Shown here: one piece after another, positions 23,668 to 32,171 of the stretch
How positions within the stretch are numbered: the first letter of the stretch is position 1
Layout: each line of letters begins with the position of its first letter
DNA from: Streptomyces glomeratus
Lineage (GTDB): Bacteria; Actinomycetota; Actinomycetes; Streptomycetales; Streptomycetaceae
NCBI RefSeq assembly: GCF_021462825.1
Contig: NZ_JAKEEB010000014.1
Span: forward strand, 104,244 to 168,243
Length of the DNA stretch: 64,000 nucleotides
Direction: 5' to 3'
Notes under the pieces: generated by a model
The model's database searches: none
What the model saw: the letters and a program-made list of their open reading frames with translations, nothing else
What the model was told of the DNA's origin: nothing
Position numbers and translations under genes: made by a program

Positions 23668-24147
23668 GCGTCAGTCCTCCCGCGAGAAAAGCCGTTGCCG
23701 GCGGTCAGCAGATCATGTGGAGCTTGCGACTCAGCCAACAGGACCTGAACTGAGCACCGTACGCTCCGAACCGGGCACCCGCGGTACCGGTGCCGGTTCG
23801 ACGACGGCGCTGAACGAGTGGCCGTAAACAAGGATTCTCGTGTCAAAACGGTTAATAATCGGACCGGATGAGCGCCAGATGACTCACGACAGTTACCTGG
23901 TTGTTTCAGCCCCATCGAGCGGGCACCCGCTCATTTGGTTAACCTGGACTGTGCGGACAGCCTTTGGGTTCCACCCGACCCACGGTCCGTCCCGGGACAA
24001 GCCGGTCACCACGGCCTTCTCTCGTACGAGTTGCCGGCGCCACCGCGTCCGACCTGTTTTCGACTCAGACCCGAGCGGACGTCGAGGGCGCAGCGGCAGA
24101 CTGGACCGGAACGTCCCGAGGGTTACCCGACACATAAGGAGTGCGCG
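23668..24147. promoter_or_regulatory. 480-base divergent intergenic region with a 16-bp dyad
   Basis: No convincing gene lies here. The region is clearly less GC rich than its surroundings (for example GGTTAATAATCGG near 23850 and CATTTGGTTAACCTGG near 23932). It contains a near-perfect dyad GAGCGGGCACCCGCTC at 23917-23932 (7-bp arms, 2-base centre). That centre is too short for a hairpin and suggests an operator. The region presumably holds the promoters of the HD gene (leftward) and of the small protein at 24148 (rightward). Confidence 0.4.
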
Positions 24148-24324
24148 GTGACACCGGAGAAAACGAATCGCGATCAGCGTCCCAAGGAACGCGGGGAGCG
24201 CGGGGGCCGACGGACGGAGCAGAAGCTCGGCAGTCTGGACGTGTGGGCCCGGTCCGCCCCCATCCGGCTGGCGGGCTACGAGGACGACCTCGCCGAGCCA
24301 CACATCCTGCCGAGCGTCGACTGA
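24148..24324 (+). CDS. 58-residue conserved small protein with defined C-terminal core
   Basis: Start GTG 24148 lies six bases after a strong AAGGAG. Residues 1-25 are Lys/Arg/Glu/Gly rich (NRDQRPKERGERGGRRTEQK). Residues 26-58 form a distinct block, LGSLDVWARSAPIRLAGYED followed by DLAEPHILPSVD at the very C terminus. I believe near-identical small proteins occur in other Streptomyces, but cannot check. The bipartite layout, a charged leader-like half and a conserved aromatic/acidic core ending the protein, is what a ribosomally made peptide precursor looks like. There is no Cys and no maturase nearby. Another option is a small adaptor protein with a binding tail. No function is assigned. 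Confidence 0.6.
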   Translation: MTPEKTNRDQRPKERGERGGRRTEQKLGSLDVWARSAPIRLAGYEDDLAEPHILPSVD

Positions 24325-24377
24325 CCTCACGGAACCGTCATGATCGCTGATGGCATGGGCGTGCCGGACTGGCGCCC

Positions 24378-24860
24378 ATGCTGATCAGGGAAGCCGCGGC
24401 CGAGGACTGGCCGCGCATATGGCCTTTCTGGCACCGGATCGTCACCGCCGCCGAGACCTACACCTGGGACCCGGACACCCCGAAGGACGCGGCGCGCGGC
24501 CTGTGGATGGGGCCGGGCAAGCGCGTGCACGTCGCCGAGGACGACACCGGTGCGGTCGTCGGCTCGGCGTATGTCACCCCGAACTACGGCGGCCCCGCCG
24601 CGCACGTCGCGAACGCGGCCTTCATGGTGGATCCCGACCACGCGGGACGGGGCATCGGCCGCGCCCTCGCCGAACACATCCTGGATGCGGCGAGGGCCCA
24701 GGGCTATCGCGCCATGGTCTTCAACGCGGTCGTGGAGACCAACCCGGCGGTCAAGCTGTGGCTGTCCCTCGGCTTCACCATTCTGGGCACCGTCCCGGAC
24801 GCCTACCAGCACCCGCGCTTCGGCATGGTCGGGCTCCATGTCATGTATCGGCCATTGTGA
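24378..24860 (+). CDS. GNAT-family N-acetyltransferase
   Basis: This is a 160-residue acetyltransferase. It starts MLIREAAAEDWPRIWPFWHR, the usual beta1-alpha1 opening. Motif A is AAFMVDPDHAGRGIGRALAEHIL, with the R/Q-x2-G-x-G acetyl-CoA loop as AGRGIG. VVETNPAVKLWLSLGFTILG is motif B. Together with HPRFGMVGLHVMYRPL at the end it resembles the phosphinothricin/YncA-like group acting on small amines. It starts 53 bases after the small protein gene and may share its transcript. Confidence 0.9.
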   Translation: MLIREAAAEDWPRIWPFWHRIVTAAETYTWDPDTPKDAARGLWMGPGKRVHVAEDDTGAVVGSAYVTPNYGGPAAHVANAAFMVDPDHAGRGIGRALAEHILDAARAQGYRAMVFNAVVETNPAVKLWLSLGFTILGTVPDAYQHPRFGMVGLHVMYRPL

Positions 24861-25074
24861 GGATCCGTCCCCGACGGCCGCCGGTGCGGTGCCACCAGTC
24901 CTGCCTGCGGGAAGACGCACGTGTCGATCACGTGCGGCGGGGGACTCGGTGGGGGTGCGGGCGTAGCCGTGCGGGTGAGAGCCCCGAGCGGTTCACGCCC
25001 CTCTGCTGCGACCGGGCACGGGGAGGCCGGCTCCCTCCGCCCGGACCGCCCGCACCGGCAGGAAGGCAGGGAAC

Positions 25075-25959
25075 GTGAAGGACAACGCACCGCAGCACCC
25101 CGGAGAGCGGCACCCACGGCCGGAGTTCCCCCAGCAGGACCAGCCGCATCCCGGCTGGACCGGCCCGATGGACCCGCCGCCCGACCATGGCGAGGACTCC
25201 TACCGCGGACACGGGCTGCTCACGGATCGCAAGACCGTCGTGACAGGTGGTGACTCCGGGATCGGGCGGGCCGTGTCGCTGGCCTTCGCCCGCGAGGGCG
25301 CGGACGTCCTGTTCACCCATTTGGCGGAGGAGGGTGAGGAGGCGCGTGAAACGGCGCGCCTGGTCGAGGAGGCGGGCCGCAAGGCGGTCCCCATGGTCTG
25401 CGACATCCGCGAGGAGGAGCAGTGCGACCGGCTGGTCGAGCGGGCCCTCGCCGAGTTCGGGCGCATCGACGTCCTGGTCAACAACGCCGCGTACCAGATG
25501 TCCCAGCCCGACGGCATCCAGGCCGTGAGCACCGAGCAGTTCGACCGCGTGATGCGCACCAACCTGTACGGCATGTTCTGGCTGTGCAAGAAGGCGCTGC
25601 CCCACATGCCTCCCGGGGGGTCGATCATCAACAGCACCTCCGTGCAGGCGTACAAGCCCAGTCCGCACCTGCTCGACTACGCGACCAGCAAGGGCGCCAT
25701 CGTGACGTTCACCCAGGGCCTGGCCCAGATGGTCGCCTCCGACGGCATCCGCGTGAACGCCGTGGCCCCCGGTCCGGTCTGGACGCCGCTCATCCCCGCG
25801 ACCATGCCGGACACCACCGAGTTCGGCAAGAAGGCTCCCCTGGGCAGGCCCGCCCAGCCGGCCGAAATGGCCCCCGCGTATGTGTTCCTCGCCTCCCAGC
25901 AGGCGAGCTACATCACCGCCGAGATCCTCAACGCCACGGGCGGTACGCCACTGCCCTGA
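25075..25959 (+). CDS. SDR-family oxidoreductase (general-stress type)
   Basis: This is a 294-residue classical SDR with an extra hydrophilic N-terminal stretch (PEFPQQDQPHPGWTGPMDPP) typical of the YhdF/YghA general-stress group. Cofactor loop TGGDSGIGRAVSL, NNAA, active-site Ser in INSTSVQAYKPS and Y-x3-K in YATSKGAIV are all intact, so it should be an active NAD(P)-dependent reductase. Start is GTG 25075 with GGAAGG upstream. It leads a run of redox and stress genes, followed 89 bases later by the FAD-Rieske gene on the same strand. Confidence 0.92.
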   Translation: MKDNAPQHPGERHPRPEFPQQDQPHPGWTGPMDPPPDHGEDSYRGHGLLTDRKTVVTGGDSGIGRAVSLAFAREGADVLFTHLAEEGEEARETARLVEEAGRKAVPMVCDIREEEQCDRLVERALAEFGRIDVLVNNAAYQMSQPDGIQAVSTEQFDRVMRTNLYGMFWLCKKALPHMPPGGSIINSTSVQAYKPSPHLLDYATSKGAIVTFTQGLAQMVASDGIRVNAVAPGPVWTPLIPATMPDTTEFGKKAPLGRPAQPAEMAPAYVFLASQQASYITAEILNATGGTPLP

Positions 25960-26048
25960 CAGCCCGGGCGCCGGGCGCCGTGCGGGCGTGGCGCCGCCGC
26001 GGCTCCCGAGCACGCTTCGGAGATCGGGTTCTGGGAACACGGGACCGC

Positions 26049-27572
26049 ATGAGCGAGCACACCGGCGCACAGGCGTCGTACTGGATCGAGACCGCGCCGG
26101 GGCTTCCGCGTCCGGCCCTGACCGAGGATCTCACCGTCGACGTGGCCGTGATCGGCGCCGGGATGGCCGGGCTCAGCACCGCCTGGGAGGTGGCGCAGAG
26201 CGGCCGCAGCGTCGCCGTACTGGAGGCCGGCCGCCTCGCCGGGGGTGTCACCGGGCATACGACGGCCAAGCTCACCGCCCTCCACACGCTCGTCTACCAG
26301 CGTCTGCGCCACACCCGCGGCGCCGAGGGCGCGAGGCTGTACGGCCGCTCCCAGACGGAGGCCCTCCGCAGGGCCGCCGAGCTGGTCGCGCAGCTCGGCA
26401 TCGACTGCGACTGGGAGGCCGCTCCCGCGTTCACCTACACGTCGGACCGCGAGCGGATTCCGGAGCTGCGTGCCGAGGCGGAGGCCGCCCGGGATGCGGG
26501 GCTGCCGGCCGAGTTCGTCACCGAGACGGAGCTGCCCTATCCCGTGGCGGGGGCGGTCAGGGTCACCGACCAGGCGCAGTTCCATCCGCGCAAGTACCTC
26601 CTCGCGCTGGCCGCCGCGCTCGAGGAGCGGGGTGCCCTGCTCCACGAGCACACCCGCGTCGTCGGGCTGCACGAGGGCGACCCCTGCCGTCTGCGCACCG
26701 AAGCGGGGCACACGGTCACGGCCCGGGACGTCGTGGTGGCCACCCACTACCCGATCTTCGACCGCGCGATGCTGTTCGCCCGGCTCTCCCCGCGGCGCGA
26801 ACTGGTCCTCACGGCCCCGATCGACGCGAGCCGCGCACCCAACGGCATGTACATCACACCCGAAGAGAACACCCGTTCGCTCCGGACCGCTCCCCACGGG
26901 GACGGCACCCGGCTGCTGATCGTCACCGGGGAGCACTTCACCCCCGGCACGGCGGACGTCGAGGAACGCTTCACGCGCCTGGCCGACTGGGCCACCGGGC
27001 ACTTCGGCCCGCTCGACTTCACGTACCGCTGGGCCACCCAGGACAACGACTCCACCGACACGGTGCCGCTCGTAGGCCCCCTGCACGCCGCGAGCCGCCA
27101 CACCTATGTCGCCTCCGGCTTCGGCGGATGGGGCCTCAGCGGCGGCATCATGGCGGGGCTTCTGCTCTCCGCCCTGATCGACGGCCGGGAACCGCCGTGG
27201 GCCCATCTGTACGACCCGCGCCGGGTGGCCGCCGTGGTGCGCGAGGCGCCCGCCTTCGTCAAGCACCAGGCCCAGGTCGCCCAGCACTTCGTCTGGGACC
27301 GGCTGCCACCGCTGGCCGGGGGCTCGGTCGACGACCTCGCCCGCGGCGAGGGCGCGGTGATCCGCGTCGGCACCCGTGTGTGCGCCGTGGCCCGCGACGA
27401 GGAGGGACAGGTACGGGCCCTGTCGGCCCGGTGTACGCATATGGGCTGCCTGGTCGCCTTCAACGGTGCCGAGCAGGCCTGGGAGTGCCCCTGCCACGGC
27501 TCACGCTTCGGCCTGGACGGGAGCGTTCTCCAGGGCCCGGCCACCCGGCCGCTGGACAGGCGGGAGCTGTAG
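26049..27572 (+). CDS. FAD-dependent oxidoreductase fused to a C-terminal Rieske domain
   Basis: This is a 507-residue fusion. Residues about 30-400 are a DAO/GlpO-like FAD domain, with the dinucleotide loop VAVIGAGMAGLSTAWEVAQ at 31-49, LAGGVTGHTTAKLTALHTLV, and a late YVASGFGGWGLSGGIMAG flavin loop. Residues about 420-507 are a Rieske [2Fe-2S] domain with CTHMGC and CPCHGS, giving the Cys-x-His and Cys-x2-His ligands. The predicted flow is substrate to FAD to Fe-S centre, or the reverse. The natural substrate is unknown in this family. The gene is convergent with the DksA-like gene, six bases apart. Confidence 0.93.
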   Translation: MSEHTGAQASYWIETAPGLPRPALTEDLTVDVAVIGAGMAGLSTAWEVAQSGRSVAVLEAGRLAGGVTGHTTAKLTALHTLVYQRLRHTRGAEGARLYGRSQTEALRRAAELVAQLGIDCDWEAAPAFTYTSDRERIPELRAEAEAARDAGLPAEFVTETELPYPVAGAVRVTDQAQFHPRKYLLALAAALEERGALLHEHTRVVGLHEGDPCRLRTEAGHTVTARDVVVATHYPIFDRAMLFARLSPRRELVLTAPIDASRAPNGMYITPEENTRSLRTAPHGDGTRLLIVTGEHFTPGTADVEERFTRLADWATGHFGPLDFTYRWATQDNDSTDTVPLVGPLHAASRHTYVASGFGGWGLSGGIMAGLLLSALIDGREPPWAHLYDPRRVAAVVREAPAFVKHQAQVAQHFVWDRLPPLAGGSVDDLARGEGAVIRVGTRVCAVARDEEGQVRALSARCTHMGCLVAFNGAEQAWECPCHGSRFGLDGSVLQGPATRPLDRREL

Positions 27573-27578
27573 CGCCTC

Positions 27579-27938
27579 TCAGGCGCCGGCCCCCGCCCGG
27601 GCGCAGTCGATGCACACCTCCGTGTGCGGCACGGCCAGCAGACGGTCACGGCCGATGACGTCACCGCACACCGCGCACCGCCCGTAGCCGGGAGTCCCCA
27701 CCTTCGGCAGGGTGGCGAGGACCCGGTTCAACAGGGTCCGGGCACGCTCCGCGTCCGCGCGCAGGGCCTCCAGCGCAATCACCTTCGCGCCCACGTCGGC
27801 CGCGTCGAGGTCGCAGTCGGCGTAGAGGGTGGGCATCTTCGATTCGGCCGCCGAGAGCTCCTCGCGCAGGGCGTCCGCCTCCGCGGTGAGCCGGTCGGTG
27901 ATCTCCCGCAGGTCGTCGGCCGACAACTTCGTGGGCAT
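27579..27938 (-). CDS. TraR/DksA-type C4 zinc-finger protein
   Basis: This is a 119-residue protein. The coiled-coil N-terminal part (LREITDRLTAEADALREELS ... ERARTLLNRVLATLPKV) precedes a C4 zinc finger, YGRCAVCGDVIGRDRLLAVP with CIDCARAG, where the four cysteines bind zinc. It matches the RbpA-independent, DksA/YteA-like family that can enter the RNA polymerase secondary channel; the coiled-coil tip acidic pair of true DksA is not obvious. It sits 33 bases downstream of the alcohol dehydrogenase on the same strand and is probably co-transcribed. Confidence 0.9.
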   Translation of the reverse strand: MPTKLSADDLREITDRLTAEADALREELSAAESKMPTLYADCDLDAADVGAKVIALEALRADAERARTLLNRVLATLPKVGTPGYGRCAVCGDVIGRDRLLAVPHTEVCIDCARAGAGA

Positions 27939-27971
27939 AGCTGCTCCACCTCCGTCGGGACAGTGACACGC

Positions 27972-29156
27972 TCAGGGCTTCAGGAGAGTCTTGACCATCC
28001 CGTCCTCCTTGGCCTGGAACATCGCGTAGGCCTTGGGGGCGTCCTCGAGCGGCATGGCGTGGGTCTTGAAGGTGTCCACACCGAGCGGGTCCTCGTCCGT
28101 CAGCAGCGGGAGGATCCGCTCCACCCAGTTCCACACATTCGCCTGACCCATGCGTACCTGGATCTGCTTGTCGAACATCGTCAGCAACGGCATCGGGCTG
28201 GCGGCCCCGCCGTACACCCCGGACACCGAGACGGTGCCGCCCCGGCGCACCAGGTCGACCGCCGCGTACAGGGCGCCGAGCCGGTCCACTCCTGCGTGCT
28301 CCATCAGGGACTGCGCCACGGCGTCCGGCAGCAGACCGGTGATCCACTGCGCCGCCTTGGCGAACGGTGCGCCGTGCGCCTCCATGCCGACGGCGTCGAT
28401 CACGGAGTCCGTGCCGCGCCCCTCGGTGAGCTCGCGCACGGCCTCGACCAGATCCTTGTCGTGGAGACGAAGATCCAGACAGGTGACCCCGCGTGCCGCG
28501 GCGCGCTCCAGACGCTCGTCCACCAGGTCCACGCCGATCACCAGACCGGCGCCGCGGTGCAGGGCGATCCGGGCCGCCATGTCGCCGATGGGGCCGAGGC
28601 CGAGGACGGTCACGCTTCCGCCCTCGGGTATCGCGGCGTACTCCACCGCCTGCCAGGCGGTGGGCAGGACGTCGGAGAGGTAGACGTAACGGTCGTCCGG
28701 CGGCCCGGCGGGCACCTTCACGGGCAGCTTGTTGCCGAACGGCACCCGCAGGAACTCGGCCTGCCCGCCCGGCACCTGCCCGTACAGCCTGGTGTACCCG
28801 AACAGCGCGGCGCCCGTGCCCTGCTCCCTGCCGTGGGTCGTCTCGCACTGGGAATGCAGGCCCTGGTTGCACATGAAACAGTCACGGCAGCACACGTTGA
28901 ACGGAATGACCACCCGGTCGCCCGGCCGGAGCGCGTGAACCTGGGGTCCGACCTCCTCGACGACGCCCATGGGCTCATGACCGAGGACGTCGCCGGGCTC
29001 GAGGTAGGGGCCGAGCACTTCGTACAGATGGAGGTCCGAACCACAGATCCCGGTGGATGTGATCCGGATGATGACGTCATCGGGCTTCTCCATCCGGGGG
29101 TCGGGGACGGTCTCGACGCGGACGTCCCGACGACCCTGCCAGGTCAGTGCTCGCAT
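27972..29156 (-). CDS. zinc-dependent alcohol/formaldehyde-type dehydrogenase
   Basis: This is a 394-residue medium-chain dehydrogenase starting at ATG 29156 (GGAGAG upstream). The catalytic zinc site is GICGSDLHLYE (C38, H43) with GHEPMGVVEEVG. The structural zinc lobe is CCRDCFMCNQGLHSQC. The NAD loop is VTVLGLGPIGDMAARIAL. It has the long insertion typical of the glutathione-independent formaldehyde dehydrogenase-like group (TGAALFGYTRLYGQVPGGQAE). Substrate is probably a small alcohol or aldehyde. It forms a unit with the DksA-type gene and faces away from the CBS gene. Confidence 0.93.
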   Translation of the reverse strand: MRALTWQGRRDVRVETVPDPRMEKPDDVIIRITSTGICGSDLHLYEVLGPYLEPGDVLGHEPMGVVEEVGPQVHALRPGDRVVIPFNVCCRDCFMCNQGLHSQCETTHGREQGTGAALFGYTRLYGQVPGGQAEFLRVPFGNKLPVKVPAGPPDDRYVYLSDVLPTAWQAVEYAAIPEGGSVTVLGLGPIGDMAARIALHRGAGLVIGVDLVDERLERAAARGVTCLDLRLHDKDLVEAVRELTEGRGTDSVIDAVGMEAHGAPFAKAAQWITGLLPDAVAQSLMEHAGVDRLGALYAAVDLVRRGGTVSVSGVYGGAASPMPLLTMFDKQIQVRMGQANVWNWVERILPLLTDEDPLGVDTFKTHAMPLEDAPKAYAMFQAKEDGMVKTLLKP

Positions 29157-29365
29157 GTGCGCTCTCCAGCGGTCTGAAGCTTCGGTCCAAGGCCTCCCGA
29201 GTCCCCTCGGGCCCGCGTTCGACACCCGGCGGGGCGGGAGACACGGCCGCGTCGCGCGCGGCGCCCGGATTGCACGGGCTCGTGACGTGCAGCGCCCCGT
29301 TCGTCGGGTACCCGGCGCCTGAAGCGGCGGTGAAAGGCACCGCTGCCCGGGAGAAGGGATCCGAG

Positions 29366-29785
29366 ATGGCCCAGCACGTACGCGACATCATGACCGCGGA
29401 ACCCGTCACGGTGGAGCCGCAGACCGCGGTCACCAGGGTGGCCCAGATGATGCGCGACCAGAACATCGGCGCCGTGCTCGTGACGGAGGGCGATGAGCTG
29501 CGCGGTCTGGTCAGCGACCGCGATCTCGTGGTGCGCGCGCTCGCGGAGGGTGTGGACCCGGAGGAGACCACGGTGGCCCGTGCCTGCAGTGCCGATCTCG
29601 TCACCATCACACCCGACGAGGACATCGACCAGGCGGTGCACCTGATGCGCGAGCACCATGTCCGCCGGATCCCGGTCGTGGAAGGCGGGCACCCGGTGGG
29701 GATCATCTCGCTCGGCGACCTGGCCATCGAACGGGACCCGGGGTCGGCGCTCGGCGACATCAGCGCCGCACGGCCGAACGCCTAG
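29366..29785 (+). CDS. tandem CBS-domain protein
   Basis: This is a 139-residue protein made of two CBS motifs (Bateman module). CBS1 is VRDIMTAEPVTVEPQTAVTR to GLVSDRDLVVRALAEG. CBS2 is VARACSADLVTITPDEDIDQ to VGIISLGDLAIERDP. Bateman modules bind adenine nucleotides and sense energy state; stand-alone versions are common in actinobacterial dormancy and stress regulons. Start ATG 29366 follows GAGAAGGG by seven bases. The 174 bases after it contain an A-rich tract (about 29830) but no gene. Confidence 0.92.
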   Translation: MAQHVRDIMTAEPVTVEPQTAVTRVAQMMRDQNIGAVLVTEGDELRGLVSDRDLVVRALAEGVDPEETTVARACSADLVTITPDEDIDQAVHLMREHHVRRIPVVEGGHPVGIISLGDLAIERDPGSALGDISAARPNA

Positions 29786-29959
29786 CCCACCGCACCGGCC
29801 CCACGCCGGAAAGTGGGACCGGAACCAGAAAAAAAAGAGGGGGAGCCGGGCCGACGGCCGTTGCCGCGGAGGCAGAGCCCCCCCGCGGTCCCATGCCCGG
29901 CTTCCCCGGCGTGCACTCGGTGGGCCCTCGCTCGGCCGGGGCCCGTCGGATCGGCCCGC

Positions 29960-31306
29960 TCAGTCCAGAGGCGCCGTCCGCTGCCACGGCCGCAGCGCCT
30001 CCAGTTGCGCCGCCACCTCCAGCAGCGCCGCCTCCGAGCCCGGCCGTCCGACCAGTTGGACCGCGCAGGGCGCGCCGCCGGGGAGCGTGCCGAACGGGAC
30101 CGACATCGCCGGCCATCCCGTGAGATTCCAGGGCGGGGTCATGGGGGAGTAGTTGGTGTTGGCCAGCAGATTGCGCAGCCAGCCGCGTTCGTGCCACGCC
30201 GCGGCGGCCGGGGCCCGGCGCGCGAGCGCGGGAGTGAGCAGGACGTCGTGCCCGGCGAAGAACGGCTCCAGGTGCCGCCGCAACTGCTCGCGGCGGCCGC
30301 CGGAGCGTACGCCCTTCACAAAACGGTGGCCCACCGCCGCGTGGACCCGGGTCCGCCGGGACAGCCGGCGCGGGTCGAGGCCCTCGGCGTCGACCGCCGT
30401 GCCCGCCGTCCAGTGGGCGAGCGACGTCGTGCCCAGCCACCAGGGATACGGCGGTTCGGCCGGACGCACGTCGTGGCCCGCCCTCGCGAGCAGCCCGGCC
30501 GCCGCGCGTGCCGCCTCGGCGTACGGCCGGCTCACGGTCACTCCGGGCAGGGGGCTGCGGAGCGAGAGGGCGATGGTGCGTGCGGCCGTCTCCGGCGCCT
30601 CACGGGTATCCCGCCGGTCCGCGAGGACGTCGAACATCAGCCGGGCGTCCTCCACCGTCGTCGCGAGGGGGCCGTTCTCCGACATGCCGAACCAGTCGCC
30701 GTTGCCGATCCCGGCCGGCACCGTGCCATGGCCCGGCTTGAGGGCGACGAGCCCGCAGTTGGCCGCGGGGATGCGCAGCGAGCCCATCCCGTCGTTGCCG
30801 AGCGCGATCGGCACCATGGCGGCGGCCACCGCCGCCGCGCTGCCGCCCGAGGAGCCGCCCGCCGTGCGGGAGGTGTCCCACGGGTTGCGGGCCGTTCCGT
30901 GCACCCCCTCCGTGGTGCCGAAGACACACAGCTCCGGCACGTTCGTCAGACCCACGACGACCGCTCCCGCCGCGCGGAGCCGGGCCACGGTGACATGGTC
31001 GTGCTCAGCGGGGGTGTCCGGGGTCGCCGCCGATCCGTTGCGGGTGGACTCGCCGCGCACGGCCAGGTTGTCCTTGACCGCCACCGGCACACCGGCCAGG
31101 GGGAGCCGGGCCAGGTCGGGACGGTCCGCGACCTCCTCCGCCTCGGCGAGCGCCGCCTGCGCGCGTACGTGGCGGAAGGCGCCGACACGGCCGTCGAGCC
31201 GTGCGATCCGGGCGAGGTGCTCCGCTACGACCTCGTGCGGGCTGGCCCGCTTCTCGCGTACGGCGGCGGCGATCTCGGCGGCGGTACGGCCGACCCAGCT
31301 GCTCAC
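29960..31306 (-). CDS. amidase signature family hydrolase
   Basis: This is a 448-residue amidase starting at GTG 31306 with AGGGAG upstream. The Ser-cisSer-Lys triad is present: Lys in PVAVKDNLAVRGEST, cis-Ser in SRTAGGSSGGSAAAVAAAMV, and the nucleophile Ser in NDGMGSLRIPAANCGLVALK. Such enzymes hydrolyse amides in the cytosol, from acetamide-like substrates to acyl amino acids. The C-terminal PPWNLTGWPAMSVPFGTLPG is the usual substrate-pocket segment. Open reading extends far upstream in the same frame, but that part overlaps the GH85-like relic on the other strand and is not amidase. Confidence 0.92.
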   Translation of the reverse strand: MSSWVGRTAAEIAAAVREKRASPHEVVAEHLARIARLDGRVGAFRHVRAQAALAEAEEVADRPDLARLPLAGVPVAVKDNLAVRGESTRNGSAATPDTPAEHDHVTVARLRAAGAVVVGLTNVPELCVFGTTEGVHGTARNPWDTSRTAGGSSGGSAAAVAAAMVPIALGNDGMGSLRIPAANCGLVALKPGHGTVPAGIGNGDWFGMSENGPLATTVEDARLMFDVLADRRDTREAPETAARTIALSLRSPLPGVTVSRPYAEAARAAAGLLARAGHDVRPAEPPYPWWLGTTSLAHWTAGTAVDAEGLDPRRLSRRTRVHAAVGHRFVKGVRSGGRREQLRRHLEPFFAGHDVLLTPALARRAPAAAAWHERGWLRNLLANTNYSPMTPPWNLTGWPAMSVPFGTLPGGAPCAVQLVGRPGSEAALLEVAAQLEALRPWQRTAPLD

Positions 31307-31499
31307 GGGCGCTCCCTGTCGGTGCTCGGCGTGGTTGAGGCGTGGACGTACTGGCGAGTACGAGGAGCACTGTGCACGGTCCGGGCTCCCGCGTCGAGTG
31401 CCTGGCGGTGTCTTGTCACCAGCGTCACGAACGCCCCGCCTGTCACCGACGACGCGTCGCTCATGCCGCCGACTCCCCGGCGCTTGCGGAGAGTTCGGC

Positions 31500-32134
31500 G
31501 GGAACATTCCACGGAACCGCCCGCGGAACCGGCCACGCTGGACCTGTACGCGCCCCTGCTGCCGATCGGCCCCGACACGGTCGTCGAGCTGACCCACCGG
31601 GTGGACGCGGGCCACGTACAGCCGGAACCGGCGGTCGCCACCGCCGAGCCCGGCGGCCCCGGCCAGGCACCCACGTACCCCCTCTTTCCGGTCGCCGCCG
31701 GCGGCGCCGGCCGGCAGACCACGGCCGTACCGCTGACCGGCCTGTCCGGCACCCTGCGCAGGCCGGCCGTACGGCTCACGGGCGGCGGCCAGGTGCGCCG
31801 GCGGCTCGGCGGACTCGCGGTCCGGGAGACGCCCACCAGCCCGGCCGCCCCCGTCGCCCTGCGCATCACCGACGCCGACGGCGGCAGTCCGCGCTTCGCC
31901 CGGCAGCCGGCCCCCGGCACGGCCCACGGGCAGCCGCCTCCGCCCCGCGCCACTGCGAAGCACAGCGTCCTGCCCGACGGCACGCGCCGCTTCCCGGGCG
32001 GCACCTGCCGGCGCGCGTACTGCGCCGGCGAACTCGCCCCCGAGCAGGACGAGAGCGTCGCACGGTTCGAACTGCGCACGGTCGGGGAGCTCTACAACGT
32101 CTCCATGCCCGCCACGACCACCCCTCGCTGGTAA
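31500..32134 (+). pseudogene. C-terminal relic of a GH85-like endo-beta-N-acetylglucosaminidase
   Basis: The + strand reads TLDLYAPLLPIGPDTVVELT as a jelly-roll start, then VPLTGLSGTLRRPAVRLTGG, RRLGGLAVRETPTSPAAPVALRITD, VLPDGTRRFPGGTC and RFELRTVGELYNVS to TAG-like end at 32134. The order beta-sandwich, FN3-like segment and a carbohydrate-binding end matches the C terminus of secreted EndoD/GH85 enzymes as I know them. No catalytic barrel or signal peptide precedes it, because the amidase gene occupies the other strand upstream. A stretch after PAPGTA (residues about 140-155) seems scrambled, so internal frameshifts are likely. Assignment is by pattern only. Confidence 0.45.
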
Positions 32135-32171
32135 CCCCGGCACCTCCCGTCCTCACCCCACGGAGCACGCC

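Noticed and set aside
29813..31463. Plus-strand open frame running through the amidase gene into the GH85-like relic
   Set aside because: The part opposite the amidase has no protein-like pattern; only the segment from about 31500 was kept as a relic.
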